From positions 124,001 through 188,000 of the forward strand of contig NZ_JAJAFR010000007.1 in the NCBI RefSeq assembly GCF_020734105.1: a stretch of 64,000 nucleotides of DNA. Reading direction: 5' to 3'. The translations under genes and the position numbers were made by a program. Shown here in pieces: positions 18,265-27,140 of the stretch; within the stretch, counting starts at the first letter, position 1, and each line of letters starts with the position of its first letter. The notes under the pieces are model-generated. The model searched no databases and was not told where the DNA came from. It worked only from the letters and a program-made list of their open reading frames with translations. This DNA is from Alkalihalobacillus deserti (GTDB lineage: Bacteria > Bacillota > Bacilli > Bacillales > Bacillaceae_D).

Positions 18265-18354
18265 AACAACTTCAAGGTCTAATGTATCTTTAGATTAATC
18301 GATATTTAAATTTTCCTAATATTCCGATGGACAACTAATGAAGAGGTGAAAGTA

Positions 18355-19875
18355 ATGATCTTACAAAAAGCAGATATTGAATCAGTTTTAGTTAGCAATA
18401 GTACAACTCAAAAAATGTATATCAATGGAGAATGGGTATTTAGTGAATCCAATCAAACGAGAGAAATTACTAACCCTGCGAATGGGCAAATAATTGGATT
18501 AGTTACTGAGGGTTCAGTAGAAGATGCTAGGAAAGCAGTGGAAGCAGCAAAAAAGGCGTTTTATGTAGATGGTTGGATGAACAGTAGAGCTAGAGAGCGT
18601 TCAGAACTACTTCTTAAAGTTGCAAATAAATTAGAAGAAAGAAAAGAAGAGTTTGCTTATTTGGATACATTGAATAATGGAAAAACATTAAGAGAGTCAT
18701 TGGAAGACGTTGGAGACGCTGTAAACCAATTACGATATTATGCTGGGTTAGCAACAAAGCCACATGGCCAAACCTATGACGTACCAGATGACATTCAAGC
18801 GATGGTAGTCCGTGAACCGATCGGCGTTGTTGGCATTATCGTTCCATGGAACTACCCATTAGTAATGGCAAACCAAAAAATTGCAGCTGCCCTTGCAGCA
18901 GGATGCTCTGTGATAGTGAAACCTGCTCAACAAACACCACTATCAGTCATTCGTTTATTTGAGATTATTGATGAAGTAGGATTTCCACCTGGTGTTGTGA
19001 ACCTGGTGTTGGGCTCTGGTAGAAAGGTAGGAGCTGAATTAGTATCAAACCCTGATGTAGATAAGATTTCCTTTACTGGTGGTACTGATACGGGTATTGG
19101 GCTAATGAAATCAGCAGCCGATACGGTGAAAAAGATTAGTTTAGAGTTAGGTGGAAAATCTCCTAATATCGTTTTTGCTGATGCCGATTTTGAATCAGCG
19201 GTTGATTACGCATTGTTTGCTATCTTTGCAAATCAAGGACAAGTATGTTCAGCGGGCTCCCGTCTAGTATTAGAAGAAAGTTTATATGAAAAGTTTGTCC
19301 CTGAATTAGTTAAGCGAGCTAAGAAGATCAAAATAGGACCAGGTTGGGAAGATGGTATTGAAATGGGACCACTAGTTTCTGAAGATCATATGAACACGGT
19401 TCTAGACTATATTGAGATTGGAAAAAACGAGGGAGCTACCTTGCTTTGTGGAGGTAACCGAATTGTTGAGGGTGACTTTGAGAAAGGTTATTTTGTAGAG
19501 CCAACAATTTTTGGAGATACGACACCTAATATGAGAATTGTTCAGGAAGAGATTTTTGGTCCAGTATTAGTCATTCAAACCTTCAAAACAGAAGAAGAAG
19601 CTATTGAATTAGCAAATGGTACAGTTTTTGGTTTGGCTGGGGCTGTATTCACAAATGACGGAGCGAAAGCGCATCGAGTTATTCGTCAATTGCGTGCTGG
19701 AATTACGTGGATCAATACGTATCACCCAACGTTTAATGAAGCACCTTGGGGCGGGTACAAACAAAGTGGAATTGGCAGGGACTTGGGGACATATGGGTTT
19801 GAGGAGTATCTAGAAGTGAAGCAAATTAACGTAAACCTTAAAGTAGAACCATCGGGATTTTTTGAAGGGAATTAA
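18355..19875 (+). CDS. NAD-dependent aldehyde dehydrogenase
   Basis: About 506 residues from ATG 18355 (AGAGGTG upstream; GTG 18346 is an in-frame alternative). Non-acylating ALDH fold: VGIIVPWNYPLVMANQKIAA (cofactor site), SLELGGKSPNIVFADAD with the catalytic Glu, and NQGQVCSAGSRL with the catalytic cysteine at about 298. It is of the betaine-aldehyde / gamma-aminobutyraldehyde / alpha-ketoglutarate-semialdehyde type. It heads a run of genes on one strand, and the next start lies five bases past its stop. If the cluster acts like hydroxyproline degradation, the substrate would be alpha-ketoglutarate semialdehyde; that is inference. Confidence 0.9.
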   Translation: MILQKADIESVLVSNSTTQKMYINGEWVFSESNQTREITNPANGQIIGLVTEGSVEDARKAVEAAKKAFYVDGWMNSRARERSELLLKVANKLEERKEEFAYLDTLNNGKTLRESLEDVGDAVNQLRYYAGLATKPHGQTYDVPDDIQAMVVREPIGVVGIIVPWNYPLVMANQKIAAALAAGCSVIVKPAQQTPLSVIRLFEIIDEVGFPPGVVNLVLGSGRKVGAELVSNPDVDKISFTGGTDTGIGLMKSAADTVKKISLELGGKSPNIVFADADFESAVDYALFAIFANQGQVCSAGSRLVLEESLYEKFVPELVKRAKKIKIGPGWEDGIEMGPLVSEDHMNTVLDYIEIGKNEGATLLCGGNRIVEGDFEKGYFVEPTIFGDTTPNMRIVQEEIFGPVLVIQTFKTEEEAIELANGTVFGLAGAVFTNDGAKAHRVIRQLRAGITWINTYHPTFNEAPWGGYKQSGIGRDLGTYGFEEYLEVKQINVNLKVEPSGFFEGN

Positions 19876-19879
19876 TGAT

Positions 19880-21073
19880 ATGAGAAGTTTTGATGTTATT
19901 GTCATTGGAGCCGGTGTAATTGGATCAAGCGTTGCCTATCATTTGGCAAAAAAAGGACTTGAGGTTGCACTAATCGAAAAAGGCGGCGTTGCATCAGGTA
20001 CTTCTAGCAGATGTGATGCAGTAGCGTTAATTTGTGATAAAAAACCTGGAATTGATACAGAAATCGGTTTTGCAAGTATTCAACTTTTTAAACAATTAGC
20101 CAAAGAATTTTCAGTTGACTTTGAATTTGCTTCACGAGGAAGTCTATATGTCTGTGAAACAGAGAAAGAATTAGAAATTGCCAGAGGGTATGTTAATCAA
20201 CAGTCAGAAGATGGCTATGATATGAGAATGGTTGACAGACATGAATTGCAACAAATCGAACCGTATTTAGCTGATGATTTAGCCGGTGGAATATGGACTG
20301 AAGTAGATTCTTCGATGAATCCTTATAAGTTATGTTATGCGTTTGTTGAAGAAGGAAAAAAGCTAGGCTTAAAAGTTTACGATTATCACTCAGTACAGGA
20401 CATTACACGTGATATTCAAGGGCGAGTTGAGAGTGTTGTAACAGACCAAGGCACCTTTAAAACGAAAAGGATTGTTAACTGTGCCGGTGTATGGTCACCA
20501 AAACTAGCTGAAATGGTAGGAGTTCATATTCCTATTAAACCTAGAAAAGGAATGGTTTTAATTTCTGAGAGAACTCCTTTAAAGGTGGCGAGTCAAAAAG
20601 TTCATGAATTTGGATACATGTTATCAAAATTCGAAGATATTAGTTTTAAAAGAGATGTTAGTGAATTAGTTGAAAAACATAATGTCGCTTTTACAATTGA
20701 ACCCACGGATGCAAATAATTTTCTAGTCGGAGGACATAGGGAATTTAGGGGGTTTGATATAAGCTCTGAAGTTGATGTTATGCGTGCAATAGCTGAGAGA
20801 GCAATTCGCTTCTTGCCGGTCTTAAAAGATATTAACTGTATAAGAGCTTATGCTGGAGTAAGGCCTTGGGTTGAAGACCACCTCCCAATTGTCTCAGAAG
20901 TGGAAGAAGTACCTGGATTCTTTATCGCTAGTGGTCATGAAGGGGATGGCATTAGTATGTCGCCTATCACTGGAAGAATGGTGGCTCAGCTCATTACAGG
21001 AGAGCCAACGGACTTTAACATCGATAAATTGAATTTTTCTAGATACAAGAAAAACTCAGCTGTAAGCATTTGA
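19880..21073 (+). CDS. DAO-family FAD-dependent amino-acid oxidoreductase
   Basis: About 397 residues from ATG 19880, selected for GAAGGGA nine bases upstream. The N-terminal Rossmann motif DVIVIGAGVIGSSVAYHLAK binds FAD, and GHEGDGISMSPITG near the C-terminus is the second FAD contact seen in the glycine/sarcosine/D-amino-acid oxidase (DAO) family. It resembles the HcnC / D-hydroxyproline-dehydrogenase type that works with [2Fe-2S] partner subunits, and such partners are encoded at 23240-25052. It sits between an ALDH and a DapA-family gene. The likely role is oxidation of a secondary or D-amino acid to an imine. Substrate not certain. Confidence 0.85.
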   Translation: MRSFDVIVIGAGVIGSSVAYHLAKKGLEVALIEKGGVASGTSSRCDAVALICDKKPGIDTEIGFASIQLFKQLAKEFSVDFEFASRGSLYVCETEKELEIARGYVNQQSEDGYDMRMVDRHELQQIEPYLADDLAGGIWTEVDSSMNPYKLCYAFVEEGKKLGLKVYDYHSVQDITRDIQGRVESVVTDQGTFKTKRIVNCAGVWSPKLAEMVGVHIPIKPRKGMVLISERTPLKVASQKVHEFGYMLSKFEDISFKRDVSELVEKHNVAFTIEPTDANNFLVGGHREFRGFDISSEVDVMRAIAERAIRFLPVLKDINCIRAYAGVRPWVEDHLPIVSEVEEVPGFFIASGHEGDGISMSPITGRMVAQLITGEPTDFNIDKLNFSRYKKNSAVSI

Positions 21074-21127
21074 AACTTATCAATGTAAATAAAAATTAAA
21101 ATAGTAGGTTAATAATAGGAGGAATAA

Positions 21128-22060
21128 ATGATGAGTATTATACCAAAAGGACTTGTTGTACCATTAATCACGCCATTCCATGATGATGAAACCATTGATT
21201 TTCAGGCTTATAAGAAAGTAATTGATTTTCAAATCGAAAGTGGAATCCATGGTCTTCTAGTTGGAGGAACAACAGGAGAATACCATGTTATGTCATTAGA
21301 GGAACGTAAAGCTTTAATCAAGGCTGGTTGTGAATATGCCGCTGGAAGAGTACCTGTTATGGCAGGTGTCGGATGTTCTACTGCAAAGGAAACAATCGAA
21401 CTTGCCAATTATGCTGCAGATTGTGGCGCTAAATGGGGACTCGTTCTACCTCCTTATTATCATAAGACAAGTAATGAAGGAATTCTTGAATTTTACAAGG
21501 AAGTAGCTGCAAAATCAAATGTCGGAATTGTCATTTATAATTATCCGGGAGCAACGAACGTTAGCATTTCTCCTGAAATGATTTATGAGTTAAGCCAGGA
21601 AGAAAACATTGTAAGTGTTAAAGAATCTGCAGATTTTGGTCATCTATGTGAGGTTGTGGCTTTAACAAAGGATGTTGAAAACTTTTCTGTATTTACCGGT
21701 GAAGAACACTTTATCCTTCCTACTTTCACTATTGGTGGACAGGGTGCTTTTGGAATCCTCATCAATTTGCTTCCTAAGGAAATGGTCAAGCTTTACGAAC
21801 TGGTAGCTGAGAAGAACGATTTCAAGGCTGCGCGTGAACTGAATCATAAATTATCAGGCATTTATGGCTTAATGGAGGCGGAAGGCAATCCTTATCCAGG
21901 TCCAGTAAAAGCAGGCTTGGACATGATTGGAATTAAAGGAGGAAAAGTGAGAAAACCTTTAACACAACCGAATGACGAGATAAAAGCAATGATTAAAGAG
22001 CAATTGATAAAGTTAGGATATGAAGTTGAATCACTAAATAAATCTATTATTTCTGGGTGA
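21128..22060 (+). CDS. DapA-family (dihydrodipicolinate synthase-like) lyase or deaminase
   Basis: A 310-residue TIM-barrel class I aldolase-like protein. GLLVGGTTGEYHVMSLEER is the substrate-loop motif, VIYNYPGATN holds the catalytic tyrosine (Y137) and SVKESADF the Schiff-base lysine (K165). This family includes lysine-pathway DapA, N-acetylneuraminate lyase, KDG aldolase and pyrroline-4-hydroxy-2-carboxylate deaminase. Because it lies with a DAO enzyme and an ALDH, the deaminase role (as in D-hydroxyproline breakdown) is more likely than lysine synthesis. GGAGGAATAA precedes the ATG; a second ATG follows directly. Confidence 0.85.
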   Translation: MMSIIPKGLVVPLITPFHDDETIDFQAYKKVIDFQIESGIHGLLVGGTTGEYHVMSLEERKALIKAGCEYAAGRVPVMAGVGCSTAKETIELANYAADCGAKWGLVLPPYYHKTSNEGILEFYKEVAAKSNVGIVIYNYPGATNVSISPEMIYELSQEENIVSVKESADFGHLCEVVALTKDVENFSVFTGEEHFILPTFTIGGQGAFGILINLLPKEMVKLYELVAEKNDFKAARELNHKLSGIYGLMEAEGNPYPGPVKAGLDMIGIKGGKVRKPLTQPNDEIKAMIKEQLIKLGYEVESLNKSIISG

Positions 22061-22138
22061 AAATAATAAAAAATTAATATGATTATTAGTTTCAGAGAAT
22101 ACAGATGTATTCTCTGAAACTATAAGGAGGAGTTAACA

Positions 22139-22933
22139 TTGAGCTCTAAAGTATTGACCAATGACCGTGAATACGGCTATTTAGGAAATGAAAAAGAAAG
22201 AAATATTATTACGATGAAAAAAGGTCAGTACGTAGCAGGATATTCTGTTGGGATCCTTTATTTAGATGAATGCTGGTACCCTGTTTTACCCGGAAATGTT
22301 GCCAATTTAAGCACCTATGATTTTCCTGTGAGGCTAAAAGTAGTGCCAAATTGCAATCAAGAAAGAATTCATACGGGTGATCCTACTTTATTGGATGAAA
22401 TTATAAAAGCTGCAAAAGAGTTTGAAGCGGAAGGAGCACGTGCCATCTGCGCAGCTTGTGGATTTTTTGGTAATTTCCAAGATAAAGTTGCAGCAGCTGT
22501 CGATATTCCAGTATTTCTTTCAAGTGTTGTTCAAGTTCCTTGGATTAAAACAGGTTTAAAACCTCATCAAAAAATTGGTATGTTAACAGCAGATGCTCAT
22601 GGAATTACTCCTGATTTATTTAAAAGTTGTGGAATAGAGGATCCAAGTATTTGTGTAGTCAGAGATTTAGGGAGGTTACCTGAATTTTCGGCCATCATTG
22701 AAAGTAGAGGATCGTTTGATAATGAAAAGGTAAGAAAAGAAGTAGTTGATGCAGCTATCAAGATGGTCGATGAGAATCCTGACATTGGAGCAATTCTATT
22801 AGAATGCAGTGATTTACCACCGTATGCAGCTGATATTCAAAGAGCTGTTAAACTCCCGGTATTTGATTTCCTTACTATGATTAGATGGGCTCATTATGCT
22901 ACTAGCCAGAAACCTTATTATGGCTTTATCTAA
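22139..22933 (+). CDS. Aspartate/glutamate-racemase superfamily protein
   Basis: A 264-residue protein with the two-cysteine arrangement of PLP-independent racemases: AICAACGFFGNF (C104/C107) and AILLECSDLPPY (C223) on symmetric half-domains. Translation starts at TTG 22139 behind AAGGAGGAG. Relatives are hydantoin racemase, maleate isomerase and many uncharacterised proteins. In this cluster it could epimerise the substrate so that the DAO enzyme can use it, taking the place held by a proline-racemase-family epimerase in known hydroxyproline operons. No gene of that family is in the window. The role is inference. Confidence 0.75.
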   Translation: MSSKVLTNDREYGYLGNEKERNIITMKKGQYVAGYSVGILYLDECWYPVLPGNVANLSTYDFPVRLKVVPNCNQERIHTGDPTLLDEIIKAAKEFEAEGARAICAACGFFGNFQDKVAAAVDIPVFLSSVVQVPWIKTGLKPHQKIGMLTADAHGITPDLFKSCGIEDPSICVVRDLGRLPEFSAIIESRGSFDNEKVRKEVVDAAIKMVDENPDIGAILLECSDLPPYAADIQRAVKLPVFDFLTMIRWAHYATSQKPYYGFI

Positions 22934-23239
22934 AAATATAAAGTTAAAACGTAGCATGAAATTATATAAGCATCGTCGGGTTTAATCGTATTCGCTGATG
23001 TGCTACTCTCTACGCCCTGAGACGTCTACCGTTCTCGTCTGCGTAAAAATAGTTGGTTGCACATCTATTTTACACAGATTGAATGTTGGTGTCTCTTTAT
23101 TTTATTCATACGGAAAGCTTTAATGGAGACGTAAATCTATAGAGTTTAAATTCCTAGTTCCTCACATCGTGATAAAGAGGCAAAAGTAGCAGACTTAATA
23201 AAATCTAGTTCATTCTAATAGTAATGGAGGGAAAATTCC
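22934..23239 (+). other. Spacer between the racemase-family and [2Fe-2S] genes
   Basis: About 300 bases with no clear gene, terminator or island dyad. A locally GC-richer stretch (about 23000-23045) looks different from its neighbours, and a short frame (SSSHRDKEAKVADLIKSS, about 23155-23210) may be a remnant of a deleted gene. Whether the downstream genes have their own promoter is unclear. Confidence 0.35.
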
Positions 23240-23512
23240 ATGTCTGGAGATCAAACCGTAATATGTAGATGTGAAGAAGTAACGATGAGTGAAATTCAAG
23301 AAACGGTTAATCGTTATAAATGTTCGTCACGTGAGGTGAAGCTTAGAACACGTGCGGGAATGGGACCATGTGGAGGGCGTACTTGTCGCGGTATGATCGA
23401 TCGATTGGTTGAGCAAATGGGTGGACCGTCTGTTACAAAAGAAGTGTCACTAAGTTATAGACCTCCTGTCCGTCCTATATCTTTTGGCGTATTGGGAGGA
23501 GAGACAAAATGA
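23240..23512 (+). CDS. BFD-like [2Fe-2S] protein, oxidoreductase small subunit
   Basis: A 90-residue protein with CRCEEVT at residues 10-16 and GMGPCGGRTC near 50-60, the C-x-C...C-x4-C pattern of the BFD-like [2Fe-2S] domain. In HcnB-type and D-hydroxyproline-dehydrogenase enzymes this domain is fused to, or partners, the NAD/FAD subunit. Here it is separate. Its stop overlaps the next start by four bases (ATGA), so the three genes are translationally coupled. GGAGGG lies before the ATG. Confidence 0.85.
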   Translation: MSGDQTVICRCEEVTMSEIQETVNRYKCSSREVKLRTRAGMGPCGGRTCRGMIDRLVEQMGGPSVTKEVSLSYRPPVRPISFGVLGGETK

Positions 23513-23844
23513 AATCAATGAGGGTTAATCATCATCCAATTCTTGGGGATATTGAAAAACAACAGATGGTTAAGATATATTTTGACAGCCAACAATATGA
23601 AGCTTTTAAAGGAGATACGATTGCATCTGCCTTGCTTGCAACTGGAGTTCGGACCCTTCGTGTTCATGAGGATAAGGAGACACCGCGTGGAATTTATTGC
23701 AATATTGGTCATTGCTTTGAATGTCGCGTAAGAGTGAACGGAATAAATACGGTTCGTGCTTGTTTAACTCCTGTGGAAGATAATATGGTCATTGAATCTG
23801 GTAAATCATTTGCCAGCTCTTCTCACAAAGGAGGCCAGCTATGA
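23509..23844 (+). CDS. 2Fe-2S ferredoxin-like subunit (SoxA/HcnA N-terminal type)
   Basis: A 111-residue subunit. IYFDSQQYEAFKGDTIASAL is the Fer2_4 beta-grasp start, and GIYCNIGHCFECRVRVNG with VRAC supplies the four cysteines (C-x4-C-x2-C...C) of a plant-type [2Fe-2S] cluster. The same fold forms the N-terminus of sarcosine oxidase alpha and HcnA. It overlaps both neighbours by four bases. It should pass electrons between the FAD subunits encoded here and at 19880. Confidence 0.85.
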   Translation: MKSMRVNHHPILGDIEKQQMVKIYFDSQQYEAFKGDTIASALLATGVRTLRVHEDKETPRGIYCNIGHCFECRVRVNGINTVRACLTPVEDNMVIESGKSFASSSHKGGQL

Positions 23845-25052
23845 TTGATCTAGTGATTGTAGGTGCCGGTCCTGCTGGGTTAGCTGCAGCGATTTCTGCT
23901 GCAGAAAATGGATTAGAAGTGTATGTACTAGATGAGTTTGTAAAGCCTGGAGGACGGTTATTGGGACAGTTGCATGAAGAGCCTGATGGTAAGTGGGAGA
24001 ATGGAATTGTCGAGGCGCAAAAACTCTACGATTGTGCCACTGGACTTGGGGTAAATATCCAATGCGGAGTCTCGGTGTATGATTTAAAACAATTGGACAA
24101 TGGGTGGTGTGTCTATACGACTAATCAAACATTTGAGTCTAAATGTTTATTACTTGCTACAGGGGCATCGGAAACTCCTATTCCTATTCCAGGTTGGACT
24201 CTTCCAGGAGTCATGTCAATTGGTGCAGCTCAAGTAATGGGCAATGTACATCGTGTAAAGCCAGGAGAAAAAGGGATCATTATTGGTGTTAATGTTCTCT
24301 CAGTAGCTATTGCGAGGGAGCTCCAACTATGTGGGGTACATATTGAGAGTATATTGCTTCCTAAGCCGAGTCTTGTATCAGGGGATGCTTCTAAACCTGA
24401 GGCAATGATGGAATCACTTTTGAGACTATCCCATTTAGCCCCTTCGCCTTTAATACGGTTTGGTGGGAAGTGGGTAAGCCCGAAACTTGGTACACTTTTG
24501 TATCCTAAAAATGGATTTAAGATGTGGGATATTCCTATTCAATTACGAAAGTCAGCTCTTGAAATACTGGGAGATAAACAAGTGGAAGGTGTGCGTATTG
24601 CTGAAATTTCTGCAGCAGGAGAGATTATTCCTGGAAAGGAAAAAGTAGTATCTGCTGATTTTGTATGTATTGCTGGGGGACTTACACCTATGTCTGAGCT
24701 TGCGGCTGTTGCTGGTTGTTCGTTCTGCTATATCCCAGAACTTGGTGGTCATATTCCTTTACATAACGATTATATGGAAACGAATGTAACTGGGTTATAT
24801 GTTGCAGGTAATATTACGGGGGTGGAAAGTGCTAAGGTAGCAAGGGCCCAAGGAACAGTAGCTGGTCTAACGGTTGCACGTGAACTTAATGCTTTACAGG
24901 GAAAAGCTGATGAAATTATTAATACAGCTATTGCCGAGGTTATCAAGATAAGACGCAATGCGCTTATCCAATTCCAGCCAGGCATTGAAGAAGCGCGTAT
25001 GGAACTCTACCAAAAATTTGATGAACAAGTTGGAATAAGAACCCATATCTAA
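23841..25052 (+). CDS. NAD/FAD-dependent oxidoreductase subunit (HcnB-like)
   Basis: A 403-residue flavoprotein with an N-terminal FAD motif IDLVIVGAGPAGLAAAISAA, an ATG motif LLLATGASETPIPIPGW, and the late GLYVAGNITGVESAKVARAQ FAD site. It matches the two-dinucleotide-binding subunit of HcnABC, opine oxidase and D-hydroxyproline dehydrogenase. Together with the two preceding subunits and the DAO protein it makes a four-polypeptide dehydrogenase likely to feed electrons to the respiratory chain. GGAGG precedes the ATG, inside the preceding gene. Confidence 0.85.
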   Translation: MIDLVIVGAGPAGLAAAISAAENGLEVYVLDEFVKPGGRLLGQLHEEPDGKWENGIVEAQKLYDCATGLGVNIQCGVSVYDLKQLDNGWCVYTTNQTFESKCLLLATGASETPIPIPGWTLPGVMSIGAAQVMGNVHRVKPGEKGIIIGVNVLSVAIARELQLCGVHIESILLPKPSLVSGDASKPEAMMESLLRLSHLAPSPLIRFGGKWVSPKLGTLLYPKNGFKMWDIPIQLRKSALEILGDKQVEGVRIAEISAAGEIIPGKEKVVSADFVCIAGGLTPMSELAAVAGCSFCYIPELGGHIPLHNDYMETNVTGLYVAGNITGVESAKVARAQGTVAGLTVARELNALQGKADEIINTAIAEVIKIRRNALIQFQPGIEEARMELYQKFDEQVGIRTHI

Positions 25053-25111
25053 CGTTCAAAACTAACTCGCAGCCTAGTCTATAGATGAAAAATGTATGGA
25101 GGGTTTTTAAA

Positions 25112-25666
25112 ATGAAGGTATTAGTCATTGTAGCACATCCGAACATTGAGAAATCAAGTGTCAATAGAACATGGTTAGGAGAAATAAAGAAGCATCTAAA
25201 TATTACTGTTCATGAACTTTACAAACAATATCCAGATGAAAAAATAGATATTGAAAGAGAGCAAAAGTTATGTGAAGAACATGACCGGATTGTTTGGCAA
25301 TTCCCTTTTTATTGGTATAGCTCTCCTCCGCTTCTTAAAAAGTGGCAGGATGAAGTACTTACACACGGCTGGGCCTTTGGGTCAAGCGGAAATAAGCTGC
25401 ACAATAAAGAACTTATTTTAGCAGTGTCAACTGGAAGTGCCAAGGAAAGATATCAAGCTGGCGGACGTAATAATTATTCTATGAGTGAGCTTTTAAAACC
25501 ATTCCAAGCAACTAGTAATTTAATAGGTACTAAATTCTTACCAGCTTTTGTATTCAATGGAGTATATACATCAATAGAAGAAGAAATAAAAGAAAGTGCA
25601 GAAGCTTATGTGAATTATATTCTTGCTAAGGATCATTTTGAGTCAACGAACAATGGTTCTATCTGA
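25112..25666 (+). CDS. Flavodoxin-fold NAD(P)H oxidoreductase (KefF/MdaB type)
   Basis: About 184 residues from ATG 25112, where GGAGGG lies eight bases upstream; an in-frame ATG at 25085 is less likely. LVIVAHPNIEKSSVNRTW binds FMN phosphate, and WQFPFYWYSSPPLLKKWQDE with LTHGWAFG are hallmarks of the NQO1/KefF quinone reductase family. It probably reduces quinones or electrophiles with two electrons. It follows the dehydrogenase subunits by 59 bases and is closed by a terminator, so it may be the last gene of that operon. Confidence 0.85.
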   Translation: MKVLVIVAHPNIEKSSVNRTWLGEIKKHLNITVHELYKQYPDEKIDIEREQKLCEEHDRIVWQFPFYWYSSPPLLKKWQDEVLTHGWAFGSSGNKLHNKELILAVSTGSAKERYQAGGRNNYSMSELLKPFQATSNLIGTKFLPAFVFNGVYTSIEEEIKESAEAYVNYILAKDHFESTNNGSI

Positions 25667-25679
25667 ATTTGGCAATAAA

Positions 25680-25722
25680 ACAACGGATGTTTCCAGGTAT
25701 TAAGGAGATATCCGTTGTTTTT
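25680..25722 (+). terminator. Terminator of the oxidoreductase operon
   Basis: AACAACGGAT and ATCCGTTGTT form a 10-bp stem with an inner TCC/GGA pair, followed by TTTTAT. Confidence 0.8.
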
Positions 25723-25790
25723 ATGGCGAAGTAGACATGTTACCAACCAATTTAAATTTACTCCAAAGTGTTCATTATTTCTGTTTAGTA

Positions 25791-25809
25791 CTTAACAGTG
25801 TGTCTAATG
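25791..25809 (+). promoter_or_regulatory. 19-bp island dyad, site 5 (ald promoter)
   Basis: CTTAACAGTGTGTCTAATG, 123 bases before ald. It matches the consensus at every fixed position except the first T. In B. subtilis ald is activated by the PucR-family protein AdeR, which supports a PucR-type reader of this motif. Confidence 0.65.
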
Positions 25810-25932
25810 AAGTGAAAGAAACGAATGCTTATACTTGAGGTACCAATCTAACCGAAACACTAATTTTTAGTTAGGGAAGATTACAAAACATGTTTATATT
25901 AAAAAATACTTTATTTTGGGAGGAAGATTGAA

Positions 25933-27066
25933 ATGATTATTGGTGTACCTAGAGAAATTAAAAATAATGAAAACCGTGTAGCTCTTACACCAGCTGGATT
26001 AGTTACTCTTATAAACGCTGGTCATAAAGTATTAGTTGAAAAAGATGCTGGGACTGGTAGTGGCTTTACAAATGAGGATTATGTTAGTGTTGGTGCAGAG
26101 ATTATCGAAAGTGCTAAAGATGTATGGTCTAAAGCTGAAATGATTATGAAAGTAAAAGAACCCCTTCCAAGTGAATATAGTTATTTCCGTGAAAGGTTAA
26201 TTCTGTTTACTTACTTACACTTAGCTGCTGAACCAGCCTTAGCTCAAGCACTTAAGGACAAAGGAGTTACCGCAATCGCATATGAAACAGTAGAGGTAAA
26301 TCGCACTCTTCCTCTCCTTACTCCAATGAGTGAGGTAGCAGGTCGTATGGCTGCTCAAATTGGTTCTCAATTCTTACAAAAATCAAATGGTGGTAAAGGT
26401 ATCCTTCTTGCGGGTGTTCCTGGTGTCAGTCGCGGTAAAGTGACCATCATTGGTGGAGGGGTTGTAGGCACGAACGCAGCGAAAATAGCAATCGGTTTAG
26501 GAGCTGATGTCACCATCATTGATTTAAGTGCTGAGCGATTACGCCAATTAGATGATATCTTTGGGAACCAAATTAAAACATTAATGTCCAATCCATTAAA
26601 CATAGCGGAAGCTGTAGCAGAAGCTGATCTTTTAATTGGTGCCGTACTAATTCCTGGTGCAAAAGCTCCTAAACTGGTAACTGAAGAAATGATAACCGCT
26701 ATGAAACCTGGTTCAGTGGTTGTAGATGTAGCGATTGACCAAGGTGGTATTGTCGAAACAGTTGATCGTATTACAACACATGATAACCCAATATATAAAA
26801 AACACGATGTTGTACATTACGCCGTGGCAAACATGCCAGGAGCGGTTCCAAGAACATCAACGATCGCCTTAACAAATGTTACGGTTCCTTACGCATTACA
26901 GATTGCTAACAAAGGAGTTTTCCAAGCGATTTCTGATAACAAATCTTTAAAACTTGGATTAAACGTAGCAAATGGTGAAATTACCTACGAAGCTGTCGCA
27001 AAGGACCTTGGCTATCATTTTGTTTCACCGGAAAAGATTTTTGAGAAGGAACTTACAGTGTATTAA
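25933..27066 (+). CDS. ald: Alanine dehydrogenase
   Basis: A 377-residue enzyme (family length 370-378) that converts L-alanine and NAD+ to pyruvate, ammonia and [24 protein letters not shown] holds the substrate-binding Arg and the conserved start. [10 protein letters not shown] carries the catalytic Lys, [11 protein letters not shown] the catalytic His, and [20 protein letters not shown] the NAD site. GGGAGG precedes the ATG. The shared dyad ties it to the island: it can recycle alanine produced by the omega-aminotransferase or imported by the AGCS carriers. In Bacillus it also supports sporulation and spore germination metabolism. Confidence 0.95.
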   Translation: MIIGVPREIKNNENRVALTPAGLVTLINAGHKVLVEKDAGTGSGFTNEDYVSVGAEIIESAKDVWSKAEMIMKVKEPLPSEYSYFRERLILFTYLHLAAEPALAQALKDKGVTAIAYETVEVNRTLPLLTPMSEVAGRMAAQIGSQFLQKSNGGKGILLAGVPGVSRGKVTIIGGGVVGTNAAKIAIGLGADVTIIDLSAERLRQLDDIFGNQIKTLMSNPLNIAEAVAEADLLIGAVLIPGAKAPKLVTEEMITAMKPGSVVVDVAIDQGGIVETVDRITTHDNPIYKKHDVVHYAVANMPGAVPRTSTIALTNVTVPYALQIANKGVFQAISDNKSLKLGLNVANGEITYEAVAKDLGYHFVSPEKIFEKELTVY

Positions 27067-27105
27067 GATAGTTATTAAAACAATATTTTTATTTCAAATT
27101 GTAAC

Positions 27106-27140
27106 AGGGCAGCTGAATGATTTATTGCTGCCCTATTTAC
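27106..27140 (+). terminator. Terminator after ald
   Basis: AGGGCAGC and GCTGCCCT flank a 13-base loop, followed by ATTT. It begins 39 bases after the stop codon. Confidence 0.75.

Noticed and set aside
21128-22060. Lysine-biosynthetic DapA
   Set aside because: No other lysine genes; context is catabolic with DAO and ALDH genes.
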